Origin: Closterium sp. Naga37s-1
Lineage: Eukaryota > Streptophyta > Zygnematophyceae > Desmidiales > Closteriaceae
Reading direction: 5' to 3'
DNA: 64,000 nucleotides
Assembly (NCBI GenBank): GCA_947471745.1
Contig: CANJKZ010000080.1
Coordinates: forward strand, 2,755,001 to 2,819,000
In this document: in pieces, positions 42,474 to 53,049 of the stretch
Position numbering within the stretch: position 1 is the first letter of the stretch
How the letters are laid out: the number at the start of each line of letters is the position of its first letter
Position numbers and translations under genes: made by a program
The notes under the pieces: model-generated
What the model was told of the DNA's origin: nothing
Seen by the model: only the letters and a program-made list of their open reading frames with translations
The model's database searches: none

Positions 42474-45368
42474 GTGTCCCAGGTAGACGCAGTCGAGCCT
42501 GTCGAGGTAGTTGTTGACTCTGGTGCTGCTAGGGGTGCTGAGCCTGCGGGTGCGGGGTCTGGGGGTGCTGAGCCTGGGGGTGCTAAGTCTGGGGGTGCTG
42601 AGCCTGGGGGTGCGGAGCCTGGGGGAGCGGAGCCTGGGGGTGCTGAGCCTGGGGGTGCGGAGCCTGGGGGTACTGGGTCTACTCGTGTGGCCTCTGGCGG
42701 TGCTGGGTCTGGGGGTCCTTCGGGTACTTCGTCTCGGCGGGAGCTACCCTCTCCACAGGAGCTGCGCGAGTGGTTTGCCAGGCGCTGGAGCCGTGCTGCT
42801 GGTGCTGGAGGTGCTGCTGTTGCTGCTCACCCTGGGGTCGGCACTGGAGGTGCTGGAGCCACTGGTCCTGGAGGTGCTCGTACTGGCGGTACTGGAGCTG
42901 CTGGGACTGGGGGTGCTGCTGAGGCTGCTGGAGTTGGTCCTGCTGGAGGTGCTGCTGGTGCTGCTGGAGGTTCTGGAGCTGCTGGTGCTGCTGGGGGTAC
43001 TGGAGCTGCTCGGGGTACTGGTGCTGGAGGTACTGCTGGCGCTGGTGCTTCTGAGGGTGCTGGAGTTGGCGCTGCTGGAGCTGGAGGTGCTGCTGGCGCT
43101 GGTGTTGTCGCTGGGGGTACTGGTGCTGTCCCTGCTGCTTCAGGAGGCGCTGCGCGGCCGCGGCCGTACTTCGTTCCGCTCCTTGAGCAGGTTCTTCGTC
43201 TCCCGCCTTCTACTGGTCCTCCTCCCTTAGAGTGTCCACAGCCTGTCCAGTCGCAGTCACAGTTACAGCCCGCCTCCCCGCTGCCTGCTCCTTCTCCCTA
43301 CACTGGTCCTACTGGAGGTCTTGCTGAGCGTCGTGCGCCTGCGTCTCGCCCTGCGTCGCCTGTTCGTGCTGTTCGCGCTAGTCGTCGTGTTCCGCGTCAG
43401 CGTTCTCCTGCAGTCCCGGGCACGCACCAGATGGCACTGCGTCCTTCCACTGATCCGCAGCGTGTCCCTTTGCCGTCTCCTCCAGAGTCCTCTCTTCCTG
43501 CTCTTGCTGACCCGGAGTCTGACTCTCTTCGTGCTGCCAGTCCTACTGTCACGCGTCTCCTGGCTACTGTAGTCACTGACCCTTCCTTTGAGTCCACTGC
43601 TGCGTCTGCCTTAGTTGCTGAGCTTGTCGACTTCACTGCTCACTGTCGTCTAGACTACGCCGCGAGTCTTGTTGCTGAGTCTGAGTCTGTCTGTCCTCCG
43701 TCCGTCGGGGGTGAGTGTGCTCTTAGCACGGACGTCCTTGAGGACAGTCAGGAGGACTTCCAGTGTTTTGCTGCTGCTTTGCCTCATCTCGTGTCCAGGC
43801 TGATTGCCCCTGAGGGAGACCCGGATGCACTAGACATCCCGACTCCTCGATCGTACGCTGAGGCGATCGAGGGTCCCTACTCCTCACAGTGGCAGTCAGC
43901 CATGGACGCAGAGATGGCTTCCTGGAAGTCCACAGGCACCTACGTCGACGAGGTTCCCCCACCTTGGGCGAACATCGTCAGTGGCATGTGGATTTTCAGG
44001 GTGAAGCGGCCGCCGGGTTCTCCGCCTGTCTTCAAGGCGCGTTACGTGGCTCGAGGCTTCAGTCAGCGGCAGGGAGTTGACTACTTTCAGACCTTCTCTC
44101 CCACCCCGAAGATGACCACTCTTCGGGTGCTGCTGCACGTTGCCGCTCAGCGTGACTACGAGCTTCACTCTCTTGACTTCAGCACAGCTTTCTTGCAGGG
44201 CAGCCTGCACGAGGAGATCTGGCTGCGTCGCCCACCTGGCTTCACTGGGTCGTTTCCTCCTGGTACCCAGTGGAGCCTCCGGCGGCCAGTCTACGGTCTC
44301 CGCCAGGCACCCCGTGAGTGGCACGACACATTGAGGACTATACTTGCGGCTCTTGGGTTTGCTCCTTCTACTGCCGACCCATCGCTGTTTCTGCGCACCG
44401 ACACCTCTTTGCCGCCGTTCTTCATCCTCGTGTACGTCGACGACTTGGTCTTTGCCACTGGTGACACTGCTGGACTCGCCCACGTGAAGTCCGAGCTGCA
44501 GAAGAGACACACGTGCACAGACCTGGGTGAACTGCGCAGCTACCTTGGCTTGCAGATCACCCGGGACAAAGCATAGCGCACCATTACCCTGACTCAGTCA
44601 CACATGGTGCAGCAGGTCCTTCAGCGCTTCGACTTCACGTACTCCTCGCCTCAGGCCACTCCTCTGTCTACTCGCCACTCGCTCTCAGCTCTGCCTTCGG
44701 ATGAGTCCGTAGAGCCGAGTGGCCCGTACCCAGAGCTTGTTGGCTGCCTCATGTACCTGATGACCTGCACACGACCTGACCTCGCTTACCCTCTTAGCAT
44801 CTTGGCACGCTATGTTGCTCCTGGGAGACACCGACCAGAGCACATGGCTGCAGCGAAGAGGGTGTTGCGTTACTTTTGCAGTACGTCGGGCATGGGGCTA
44901 GTGCTTGGAGGGCGGCGTTCAGTGGTCCTTACAGGTCACGCAGACGCTTCTTGGGCTGACGACCAGGCTACGCAGCGGTCGTCACAGGGTTACACCTTCA
45001 GCCTTGGTTCTGGCTCTGTTTCGTGGCGGTCTGCTCGCTCGTCTTCTGTTCTCGGCTCCAGCTGTGAGGCTGAGATCTACGCGGGGGCCATGGCTGCACA
45101 GGAGCTACGCTGGCTCACCTACCTGCTGACTGACCTAGGATAGCCGCCTCGTTCTCCTCCAGTTCTGTACGTAGACAACAAGGCCATGCTGGCCTTGTGT
45201 CGGGAGCACAGACTGGAGCACAGAACGAAGCACATAGCTCTTCGGTACTTCCTTGCTCGTGAGCTGCAGCAGCGTGGTCAGCTGCGCCTTGCTTACGTGG
45301 CCTCTGAGGCCAACACTGCTGATATCTTTACTAAGGCACTTCCGCCTTGTGATCCTCAGCGGTGATGT
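42474..45368 (+). pseudogene. Copia C linker, RT and RNase H remnant
   Basis: One frame (42474-44576, then 44604-45143) carries the Gly/Ala linker, the LREWF motif (RRELPSPQELREWFARRWSR, about 42740-42800), RT with VARGFSQRQGVDYF and the YVDD box (about 44430), and RNase H (GHADASWADD, EAEIYAGAMAAQE, DNKAMLALC). In-frame TAG codons at 44574 and 45141, and a changed end near 45360, inactivate it. Copia B differs at these points by AGA GCA CGC and GGA GAG. Confidence 0.85.
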
Positions 45369-45613
45369 ACGATGCTAGGTCTTGTGCCTACTTGGCCTCA
45401 CTTACTCACTTCTTGACCTTGCTTGTACTGTGATCTATCTATACCTGCACTTGCTTGTTTACCTTTATATATGATCTTGCATGTGAACTGGCCTTGTGGC
45501 CTTGAACTTGTGCTCGGAATGTGTGGTGACGTTGTGATCCACCCTGAGCTTGCTTTGCGTTGCTTGACTGGTCTTGTGACCCCTTGTTCTCCCCCGCTTT
45601 GCCTATGGGGGTG

Positions 45614-45739
45614 TGTCAGACTTATATGCTATAGTCTGTGTAGGCTGTAGTGGGGTAGACAATATGGGGTACAACACTTTTAGGTTTTCCTACTTGTACC
45701 CACCTGTTTCCTAGTGCATTCATTCCTCGTTATTTCACA
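45614..45739 (+). repeat. 3' LTR of copia C
   Basis: Identical partner of 41265-41390, preceded by a G5 polypurine tract and followed by GTTCG. Confidence 0.95.
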
Positions 45740-46184
45740 GTTCGCCCGTTACTGCTAACGGGGCTTCGCCAACTTCGCGCGCACTGTTTCACCAAACCTC
45801 GCACTGTTGGACCAACCGAGTCGGCCTATGCTTCGGGACTTGCCCGAACCTCGCGACAGCCTAGCACTAACTAGCTCACACGCACCGTGTTACCATTTGC
45901 ATATTTCGCGTATAAGTATTCGCTTTTTCCTTCGCTCATACTTTGTACTCATTGAACACTCTAGTGCAATCCTCGCTTCCTCGTTCCATTCCACCCGTAA
46001 CACTTGGTTATTAAGCAACTTTCTTTCGGACCACGCATCTCCGCACCACAGGAACTCAACTTTTGATTTTTCACTCGAAGGGACTCACGCCCCTTAGCAC
46101 CTAGGAGCCGTTGTCATCGGGTTCTCTCGTAAACGCGTGCACCCACGACTGCGCCTAGACTAAGCTGAGCCGATGCCCTTCGCC

Positions 46185-47213
46185 ATGGCTGAACACATTG
46201 ACGTCACCACTCTCACGCAGACATCGCAACACGGAAGTGTGAGGCAACCCGCGAGCGCGGCCAGTGATGGCATCGTCCGCAACAACGGAGACGACGACCA
46301 CGGCACGACACACCCCAAAGCGACGAATGCGGCCAGGAGTCAACCCTGCGTCACGATTTCTGTGTCGGCCGGCGAATCAACACTACCATCGCTGATGCCG
46401 CTGAAGCCGCAGCGTCCGCCATGCTTTGACCCGAGTGAACGGGGTGGTCCTACCGTTCAGGCGTAGTTGTTCACGTTGAACATCTTTTTCGACACCAACT
46501 ACGTCTCAGAGGATACGGCAAAAACCCGCTACACGATGTCGCTGCTGCGAGGACCCACCATGGACTGGTGGCGCGTCATCGTTACGAAGCCAACAAACCA
46601 CGCGACTCTACCGACACGGGAAGGACAAACCGAACCCTGGGCGCTAACGTATTTCGTGGAGGTGCCCCAATATCGCACGTGGGACGCATGGTGCGCAGGT
46701 CTGCGATTTGAGCCAATTGCGGCTTCGATCGCGGGGCGTCAGAAGCTCCGCACTTGGCGCCAACTCAGTTCCGTCCAAGAGTACACCAGCGGGTTTCTGG
46801 CGTTGTGTGAGCAGGTGGGCTGCATGCACGAATCTGAGTGCATCGACCGCTACATCGGCGGCCTGAAGCACGACATCGCTAAGGAAATCCAGCTCCGCGG
46901 CACCGACTTTCAGGAGATTCTCGCTATGGCGGAGAAACTCGATTTCTTCCGCCAACCGAGACCGGGGTCCTACGGAAGCAGCAGCAACTGGGGACATCGA
47001 ACTTGTGGGACAAACGATGGCGCTACGATACGTGCCGTTGCCGCGAATGCCGCTGCCGCACCGTTCAAGGGGCGCTGCATCGCGTGCAATCGGCCGGGAC
47101 ACCGCAAAAGCGAATGCCCGGAAAACGTTAAGGGAAAGGGGGAAACCGAGCAGCAGAAACAGACCAAGCAGCAGGAAACGCTGGGAGTCAGTAGCAGACG
47201 AGCCCTCTACTGA
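46185..47213 (+). pseudogene. gag: Gypsy 2 Gag with one in-frame stop
   Basis: ATG at 46185 (MAEHIDVTTLT). Compared with gypsy 3 it lacks about 45 residues of coiled-coil-like sequence after residue 11 and has TAG at 46464-46466 where gypsy 3 has TGG (QAWLFT). The rest contains AWCAGLRF..LRTWRQL, CEQVG and the zinc knuckle CIACNRPGHRKSEC. The frame ends at 47213, while the protease frame overlaps from 47005 in another frame. Confidence 0.8.
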
Positions 47214-48726
47214 CAGGTCATGCCGCTCGCTCGTCCCAACCGACCCTCACCGAGTGAGTGTGTCGGTTCACGCAATCGACCACACCCGGCCGAATAAGGA
47301 TGGTACCATGGTAGACATCCCCATACTGCTCAATGGGAAAATTGGAACAAATTTAGTTAAAATATTCTTAGACAGGGGGGGGGGGGGCAGCCACAGCCTG
47401 ATCAATACTACCACAGCACAGAAACTAAGACTGCCACTGGACAAATGCTTGCCTAAGATCGACGCAAGACTGGTTGATGGTACGCCACTGGTGATACGGG
47501 AACGCGTGGATCGAGTTCGGATTCGATGTGGGGGTCACTTCACGTTTAGCCAGGAAATGCTCGCAACAACCCTCGACGGAACCGACGTTTTACTTGGCCG
47601 TGATCGTTGGGGCCCTACAGCGACCACGCCTCGCTGGGCTCGCCTGTTAGCCCGTAAGATTGATGTGTTTGATCTGTCCATGGACGATGCTCGTCAGCAT
47701 GCTTTGTATGCTGATGTTGACTATAGTGCTGATGGATCTGTGTGCTCGCGTGTTCGTAGATTAGCTTGCTTGCCTCCTGCTAGTGTAGACTTGTGCCTTT
47801 CTAGTCTAGGTGCTTGTGTTGCTGCTCTAGGTGCTTGTGTAGCCACTAGGACAGGTGGCCTTCCGGCTGAGGCGTCCCTGTCCTTCACGCTGGACTCTGG
47901 GGTGTCTCGGTGCTTCTTCCGCAACCACACGACCCTCACGCCTCTCCTCACTCCTGTTTCAGTGGCTCTGGCTGATCCTACCTCAGGTCCAGCCGTTGCG
48001 TGTAGCTCCACTACCCTCCTGTGTCCTGTGGTCCCCTCTGGTGTCCTGCGCGGCCTCCACATCCCCTCGTTCACTCGGAACTTGGTGGGTGTTGGTTACC
48101 TCCAGGACAAGGGGATCACGGTTACCTTTGTGGGGGGTGGGAGGACTGCGGTCTGTACAGACACTGCCACAGGTGCTGTTCTGGCCACGTTCACCAGGGA
48201 GCCCCACTCCGGTCTTTACGTTCTCCACACCGAGCGCTCCCCAGTTGCGTCCTCCGCTCAGGTCGTTGCGTCCCCTCCAGTCCAGGTGTCCAGTACGGTT
48301 GCTGTGTCTAGCCAGGTGGTCGTGTCTTGTCCAGTTGCAGTGTCTAGTCAGGTCGTGCTGTCTAGCCCACTGATCCTGTCGGTCCCTCACCCACCGGACC
48401 GTCTTGTGGCACCACCGCCTTGGCCACCCGTCGCTCCCCCGCCTCCGCAGGATGACCACTCACGGGCTTGTCACCGGTCTCCCACGCACCTTTCCGTCGC
48501 TCCCCTCCTACCCTGCTCCCCCTTGCACTCCTTGTGTCGCCGGTCGCTTACGTGCCACTCCCCACTCCTCTTCCCTTCGTCCGGCCACTGCTCCCTTCGA
48601 GACCCTCCACTTAGATGTCTGGGGCCCTGCCCCGACGCAGGGTTCTGGAAGGGAGCGTTACTTTCTGATGGTCGTCGACGACTTCTCCAGGTACACCACG
48701 GTGTTCCCTCTCGCGAAGAAGTCTGA
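47005..48726 (+). pseudogene. Fused gypsy protease / copia protease-region ORF
   Basis: One uninterrupted frame starts in gypsy 2 (VSVSVHAIDHTRPNKDG, protease with a G-run expanded active-site region near 47377-47389) and continues without a stop past the join at about 47612 into copia D sequence (KIDVFDLSMDDARQHALYAD; protease-like TLDSGVSRCFF near 47890; IPSFTRNLVGVGYLQD). The combination of two superfamilies is a recombination product. Whether it is expressed is unknown. Confidence 0.75.
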
Positions 48727-49153
48727 GGTGACTCCTACGCCGATCCGGTGGCTTTTGGCCACTGAGGGCAGTCGTGGTCGTCGTGTCAGTTGTCTACACT
48801 CTGACCGTGGGGGCGAGTTTCGCTCAGGCGTTCTTGCCGGATTCTGCGGCAGGGCATCGTAGAGTCATGGACGCTTCCGGAGTCCCCATAGCATAATGGG
48901 GTTGCTGAGCGCCGCATTGGCTTGGTCATGGACATTGGTCGCACGTCCATGATCCATGCCAGTGCGCCCCATTTTCTGTAGCCCTACGCAGTTCGCTACA
49001 CCGCACACCAGCTGAACCTCCAGCCGCGCGTCTCACGGCCCGAGGCTTCAACGACAAGTCTTTGGACCGGGTCCCCTGGTCTTGGGTCGGTCTTTCGTGT
49101 CTGAGGATGCCTTGCGCTTGTTCGCGACACCTCCGCAGACAAGCTCTCGGCAC
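48404..49153 (+). pseudogene. Copia D pre-integrase and integrase remnant
   Basis: MWHHRLGHPSLPRLRRM (48404), then YFLMVVDDFSRYTTVFPL, LHSDRGGEFRS and a broken NGVAERRIGLVMDI segment around 48890-48930. A frameshift separates it from the upstream protease region, and a stop follows at 48860. The C-terminal part is cut by the TRIM insertion. Confidence 0.75.
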
Positions 49154-49500
49154 TGTCAGAGGTCCACTGGTGATCCCCGGTTGATCCTAGGGAAGGGTTA
49201 CATGCATGTTGGCCTGGGGGGTTATGGGCGCACTGACCCGCTACTGAAACAAGCCCTTTTATCCCAATGGTCTAGTGGTTGGGATTCTGACATGGTATCA
49301 GAGCGAAGGTCTCGGGTTCGAATCCCAGTGTGTGCACTTCGGGCATCCTAGTGCGGGGGGGTGTCAGAGGTCCACTGGTGATCCCCGGTTGATCCTAGGG
49401 AAGGGTTACAGGCATGTTGGCCTGGGGGGTTATGGGCGCACTGACCCGCTACTGAAACAAGCCCTTTTATCCCAATGGTCTAGTGGTTGGGATTCTGACA
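49154..49500 (+). mobile_element. 347-bp miniature LTR retrotransposon (TRIM/SMART type)
   Basis: Two 139-bp terminal repeats (49154-49292 and 49362-49500) starting TGTCAG and ending CTGACA, about one mismatch apart. Only 69 bp lie between them: primer site TGGTATCAGAGC (49293-49304), a B-box and a G7 polypurine tract (49355-49361). Target duplication GGCAC at 49149-49153 and 49501-49505. There is no coding capacity. The host sequence is the copia D integrase end, which resumes after the second GGCAC. It must be moved by enzymes of another element. Confidence 0.95.
49268..49325 (+). promoter_or_regulatory. tRNA-like segment with A-box and B-box across the LTR/primer-site junction
   Basis: A-box TGGTCTAGTGG (49268-49278) lies in the LTR; B-box GGTTCGAATCC (49315-49325) lies in the internal region, 47 bp apart start to start, as in tRNA genes. 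Between them TCTGA (49286-49290) and TCAGA (49298-49302) form a perfect 5-bp stem with a 7-base loop, like an anticodon arm. The first part resembles eukaryotic tRNA-Glu from memory. There is no matching acceptor stem, so it is not a functional tRNA gene. Confidence 0.7.
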
Positions 49501-49755
49501 GGCACGCGCCGTCCCCTGTGTCTTCCTTGGTTTCCCGGTGGACTCTGCCCACTAGTCATTTTACCACCCTCCCCTCCATCAGTTCCTCCTCCTGCTCCCG
49601 CTCCTCCGGTACCCCCGCCCCCCCCTGGTCCTGCCCTGTCTGGTGTGTCCCACGCTACCACTCTACCCTCGGTCGCGCGTCAGGTAGCGTCTCCCTCCCC
49701 GCAGTCCTCCTCACAGTCCCCTTAGCAGCCTTCAGCACTTCCGCGACAGGTTACT

Positions 49756-51537
49756 GTGGACTCGGTTGGTGCTGGAGCTGGAGGTGTTGGCGCAGGTGCC
49801 GCTTGCTCTAGGGATGCTGAAGTTGGAGGTCCTGGCACTGGAGGTGCTAGTTCTGGGGGTGCTGGAGTTGGAGGTGCTGGCACTGGAGGTGCTAGTTCTG
49901 GGGGTGCTGGAGTTGGAGGTCCTGGCACTGGAGGTGCTGGTTCTGGGGGTGCCGGTGCTGGAGGCGCAGGCACTGGAGGTGCTAGTTCTAGGGGTGCTGG
50001 TGTTGGAGGCGCTGGCACTGGAGGTGCTGGTTCTGGGGGTGCTGGAGCTGGAGACACTGGTTCCGCGGAGTCCGCTCCGCCTCCCCACTGCCACGACACG
50101 CGTCTCCAGGCGGCCCGTCGGCGTGAGCGTGAGGAGCAGGTGCTGTTGGAGAGGGAGCGGCAGGAGTTGCCGCGGTTGGACCTGCTGGAGCAGCAGCAGC
50201 AGCAGCAGCAGACACCGCCGCCGCAGCTGCGACCGCAGCAGCTCCCTCTGGAGCGGCAGTTGTTCCCACTTGTGAGTGGCCTTCGGGCCCTTGGTCTTCC
50301 CTCCTCTCCTCCTGTTCACACTCCGTCCCCTCCCGTGTTTGGTCCCACGTTTCCTCCTCCTGACGCCAGTCCGGCGGTCTGGTCTTCTCCTCCACCTCAG
50401 TCTCCTCCACCTGTTGTCCCGCAATATCGTGTCCGTCCCTGTCCTCCGCGTGCTTGTCACTCGTCTCCCGTTCCCGACCTCTGCACGGCCCTCCTTTGTT
50501 CGTCTCTTCGTCATCCTCCTCCTGAGTCCGTTCACCCATCTCCTCCTCTGTCCTCTCTCCCTTCCCCCCCTACTCTTGTCACTAACTACTGCCGTGCCGG
50601 TTGTCCTGTTGTCCCTCGTGTCCTCGCCACTCTTCTCACCGACTCTCGTTTCCCTCCGTCGTCTGTCTCGGCTCTCGCTGCTGCTGTCGATGAGTTTGCT
50701 GCCGCCAGTCACCTTGACTACACCACCCGTGTGGTGCCAGCTCCTCCATCCCGTCCTCTATCCGTCGGGGGTGAGTTTGCCCTCGGCTGTGATGTCCTAG
50801 AGGATAGAGAGTCTGAGCTGGAGTACTGGGCAGCCGCTTCTCCCTCTGTCTGTGCCATGCTGCTATCCCCTGAGGGAGACCCCGACGCCCTTGACATACC
50901 GACTCCTCGCACTTACCGCGAGGCAGTGTCAGGGGCGTGGGTCTCACAGTGGAAAGCGGCTATGGCCTTGGAGTTAGCCTCTTGGAGTTCCACAGGCACC
51001 TACGTTGACGCAGTTCCCCCTCCCAGGGCGAACGTAGTCAATGGCATGTGGCTCTTCAAGGTGAAGCGGCCGCCTGGTTCACCGCCTGTGTTCAAGGCGT
51101 GCTACGTGGCTAGGGGCTTCAGTCAGCGTGAGGGGGTTGACTTCTTCCACACCTTCACCCCGACCCCGAAGATGACTACTCTTTGGGTGTTACTGCACGT
51201 AGCAGCACAGGGAGACTACAAGCTGCACTCCCTTGACTTCTTTACTTCGTTTCTCCAGAGCTGGCTACACGAGGAGATCTGGCTGCGCCGCCCTCCTGGC
51301 TTCACTGACACCTTCCCACCTGGGACCCAGTGGAGCCTGAGACGGCTAGTCTACGGTCTCCGCCAATCGCCCCGTGAGTGGCACGACACTCTCCGCTCCA
51401 CGCTTCGTGACCTTGGATTTTGTCCTTCCTCTGCCGACCCGTCGCTGTTTGTTCGCACTGGTTCCACTCCTTTCTTTATACTAGTGTACGTCGACGACTT
51501 GGTCTTTGCCACAGCAGACAGGGCAGCTCTGGCTTAG
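49756..51537 (+). pseudogene. Copia D linker and RT
   Basis: Gly/Ala linker of GGTGCTGG-type repeats, a charged Arg/Glu/Gln helix ([18 protein letters not shown], about 50115-50170) with a CAG run, then RT with FKVKRPPGSPPVFKA, VARGFSQREGVDFF and YVDD (about 51489). The frame ends at TAG 51535-51537 within RT. Some changes (FTSFLQSWLHEE in place of FSTAFLQGSLHEE) suggest relaxed constraint. Confidence 0.8.
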
Positions 51538-51539
51538 GT

Positions 51540-52464
51540 GAAGTCCGAACTGCAGAAGAGACACAAGTGCACTGACCTTGGTGAACTGCAGCGCTACCTT
51601 GGCCTGCAGTTCACCAGGGACAGAGCCGCTCACACCATCACACTGACTCAGTCACACATGGTGCAGCTGGTCCTTCGGCGGTTCCACTTCCAGTTCTCCA
51701 CGACATAGCCCACACCTCTTGCTGTTGACCACAGACTCACTGGCCCCTTTCCCGACGAGCCCTTTGAGTCCAGTGGTCCCTATGCAGAGCTGGTGGGCTG
51801 CCTCATGTACCTGATGACTTGTACTCGGCCGGACCTCGCCTGTCCCCTCAGCATACTTTCTCACTTTGTTGCGACTGGGAGACACCGTCCTATCCACTGG
51901 ACAGCTGCTGTGAGGGTGGCGAAGTACCTGGCGACTACATCAGGCATGGGGCTTGTTCTTGGAGGGACTCAGCCAGTCGAGTTGACTGGTCACTGCGACT
52001 CTTCCTACGCTGACGACGTGGAGACTCAGCGCTCGACTCAGGGTTACTGCTTCAGTCTGGGAGCTGGTTCTGTGTCGTGGAGGTCTACACGGTCGTCGTC
52101 TGTGGCTACTTCCAGTGCAGAGGCAGAGATCTACGCTGGTGCCATGGCAGCACAAGAGCTTAGCTGGTTGACCTTCTTGCTCGCCGACCTTGGTGAGCGG
52201 CCTCGCTCTGCACCGACCTTGTACGCTGACAACAAGGCCATGATCCTCCTCTATCGAGAGCCTTGACTGGAGAGCAGAGTGAAGCATATCGACGTGAGGT
52301 ACTTCCTCCTGCGAGAGCTGCAGCGACGCGGCCAGGCACGCCTGGAATTCGTGGCCTCAGAGGCCAACACCGCAGACGTCTTCACCAAGGCCCTGGCGCT
52401 TGATGACCACCAAAGGTTCTGTATGCAGATGGGGCTTGTTGAGGTAGGCCCTTGGTTGCTGTAG
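51540..52464 (+). pseudogene. Copia D RT end and RNase H
   Basis: Continues RT (KSELQKRHKCTDLGEL), then RNase H with GHCDSSYADD, EAEIYAGAMAAQE and DNKAMILL, ending ANTADVFTKALALDDH. Internal stops at about 51706 and 52264 break the frame. Confidence 0.75.
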
Positions 52465-52671
52465 ACTTGTTACTTGCTCTGTTTGTTGTGTTTTCCTATA
52501 TATATCATAGTGAACTCTTTAACTGGCCTTGTGGCCGCTTGCTTGTGCTCGGAATTTGTGTGGTGTCCTTGAGATCCACCCTGAGCTTGCCTTGCTTCTT
52601 GTCTTGACTGGTCTTGTGACCGTTTGTCTGTCTTGCTTGTTTTGATGCCCCTCACTTAGCCTATGGGGGTG

Positions 52672-52790
52672 TGTCAAATATAATAGTTATAGGCTGTAGT
52701 GGGTTGCATTCTAGAGGGTACAGATGCTAGGGTTTCCTATTTGTATCCAACACTTGCTAGTTTATCTATTCCATTGTTCGCTAACTTTGA
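52672..52790 (+). repeat. Partial 3' LTR of copia D
   Basis: Starts TGTCAAATATAATAG after the polypurine tract; contains the GGCTGTAGTGGG and GGTACA..CTAGGGTTTCCTA blocks. The expected ...TCACA end is missing where gypsy 3 LTR sequence begins. Confidence 0.65.
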
Positions 52791-53049
52791 GACTTCGCTC
52801 ATACTTTGTACTCATTGAACACTCTAGTGCAATCCTCGCTATCTCGTTCCATTCCACCCGTAACACTTGGTTATTAGAGCCACTTTCTTTCGGACCGTGC
52901 ATCCCCGCACCCCAGGAACTCAACTTTTGATTTTTTCACTCGAAGGGACTCACGCCCCTTAGCACCTACGAGACATTGTCCTCGCGTTCTCTCGTAAACG
53001 CGTGCACCCACGACTGCACCTAGACTAAGCTGATCCGACGCCCTTCGCC

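Larger units (their letters stand above)
41265..45739 (+). mobile_element. Internally deleted copia element with identical LTRs (copia C)
   Basis: 126-bp LTRs at 41265-41390 and 45614-45739 are identical by eye; target duplication GTTCG at 41260-41264 and 45740-45744; primer site TGGTATAGAGC at 41391; tail and polypurine tract end GCCTATGGGGGTG at 45613. It lies inside the gypsy 2 LTR. The C-rich leader joins directly to the last part of integrase (about 42230), so gag, protease and most of integrase are gone. Confidence 0.93.
41197..47612 (+). mobile_element. Truncated Ty3/gypsy element (gypsy 2), split by copia C
   Basis: 5' LTR begins TGTAAGGAATTTTCTCG at 41197 and runs to 41264. It is interrupted by copia C (41265-45739) and continues 45745-46002 (ends CCCGTAACA), about 326 bp in total. 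A primer site resembling TGGTTATTAAGC follows at 46005. Gag (46185-47213) and the start of protease survive, then at about 47612 the sequence switches to copia D. RT, integrase and the 3' LTR are absent. Confidence 0.8.
47613..52790 (+). mobile_element. 5'-truncated copia element (copia D)
   Basis: Lacks the 5' LTR, leader and gag start; retains protease-like region, integrase remnants, linker, RT, RNase H, tail, polypurine tract CTATGGGGGTG and most of a 3' LTR from 52672. A TRIM element lies inside it at 49154-49500. Several frameshifts and stops are present. Confidence 0.75.

Noticed and set aside
47140-47260. Programmed frameshift between gag and protease in gypsy 2
   Set aside because: The two frames differ by +1, unlike gypsy 1, and the region has indels and a stop; decay explains it better.
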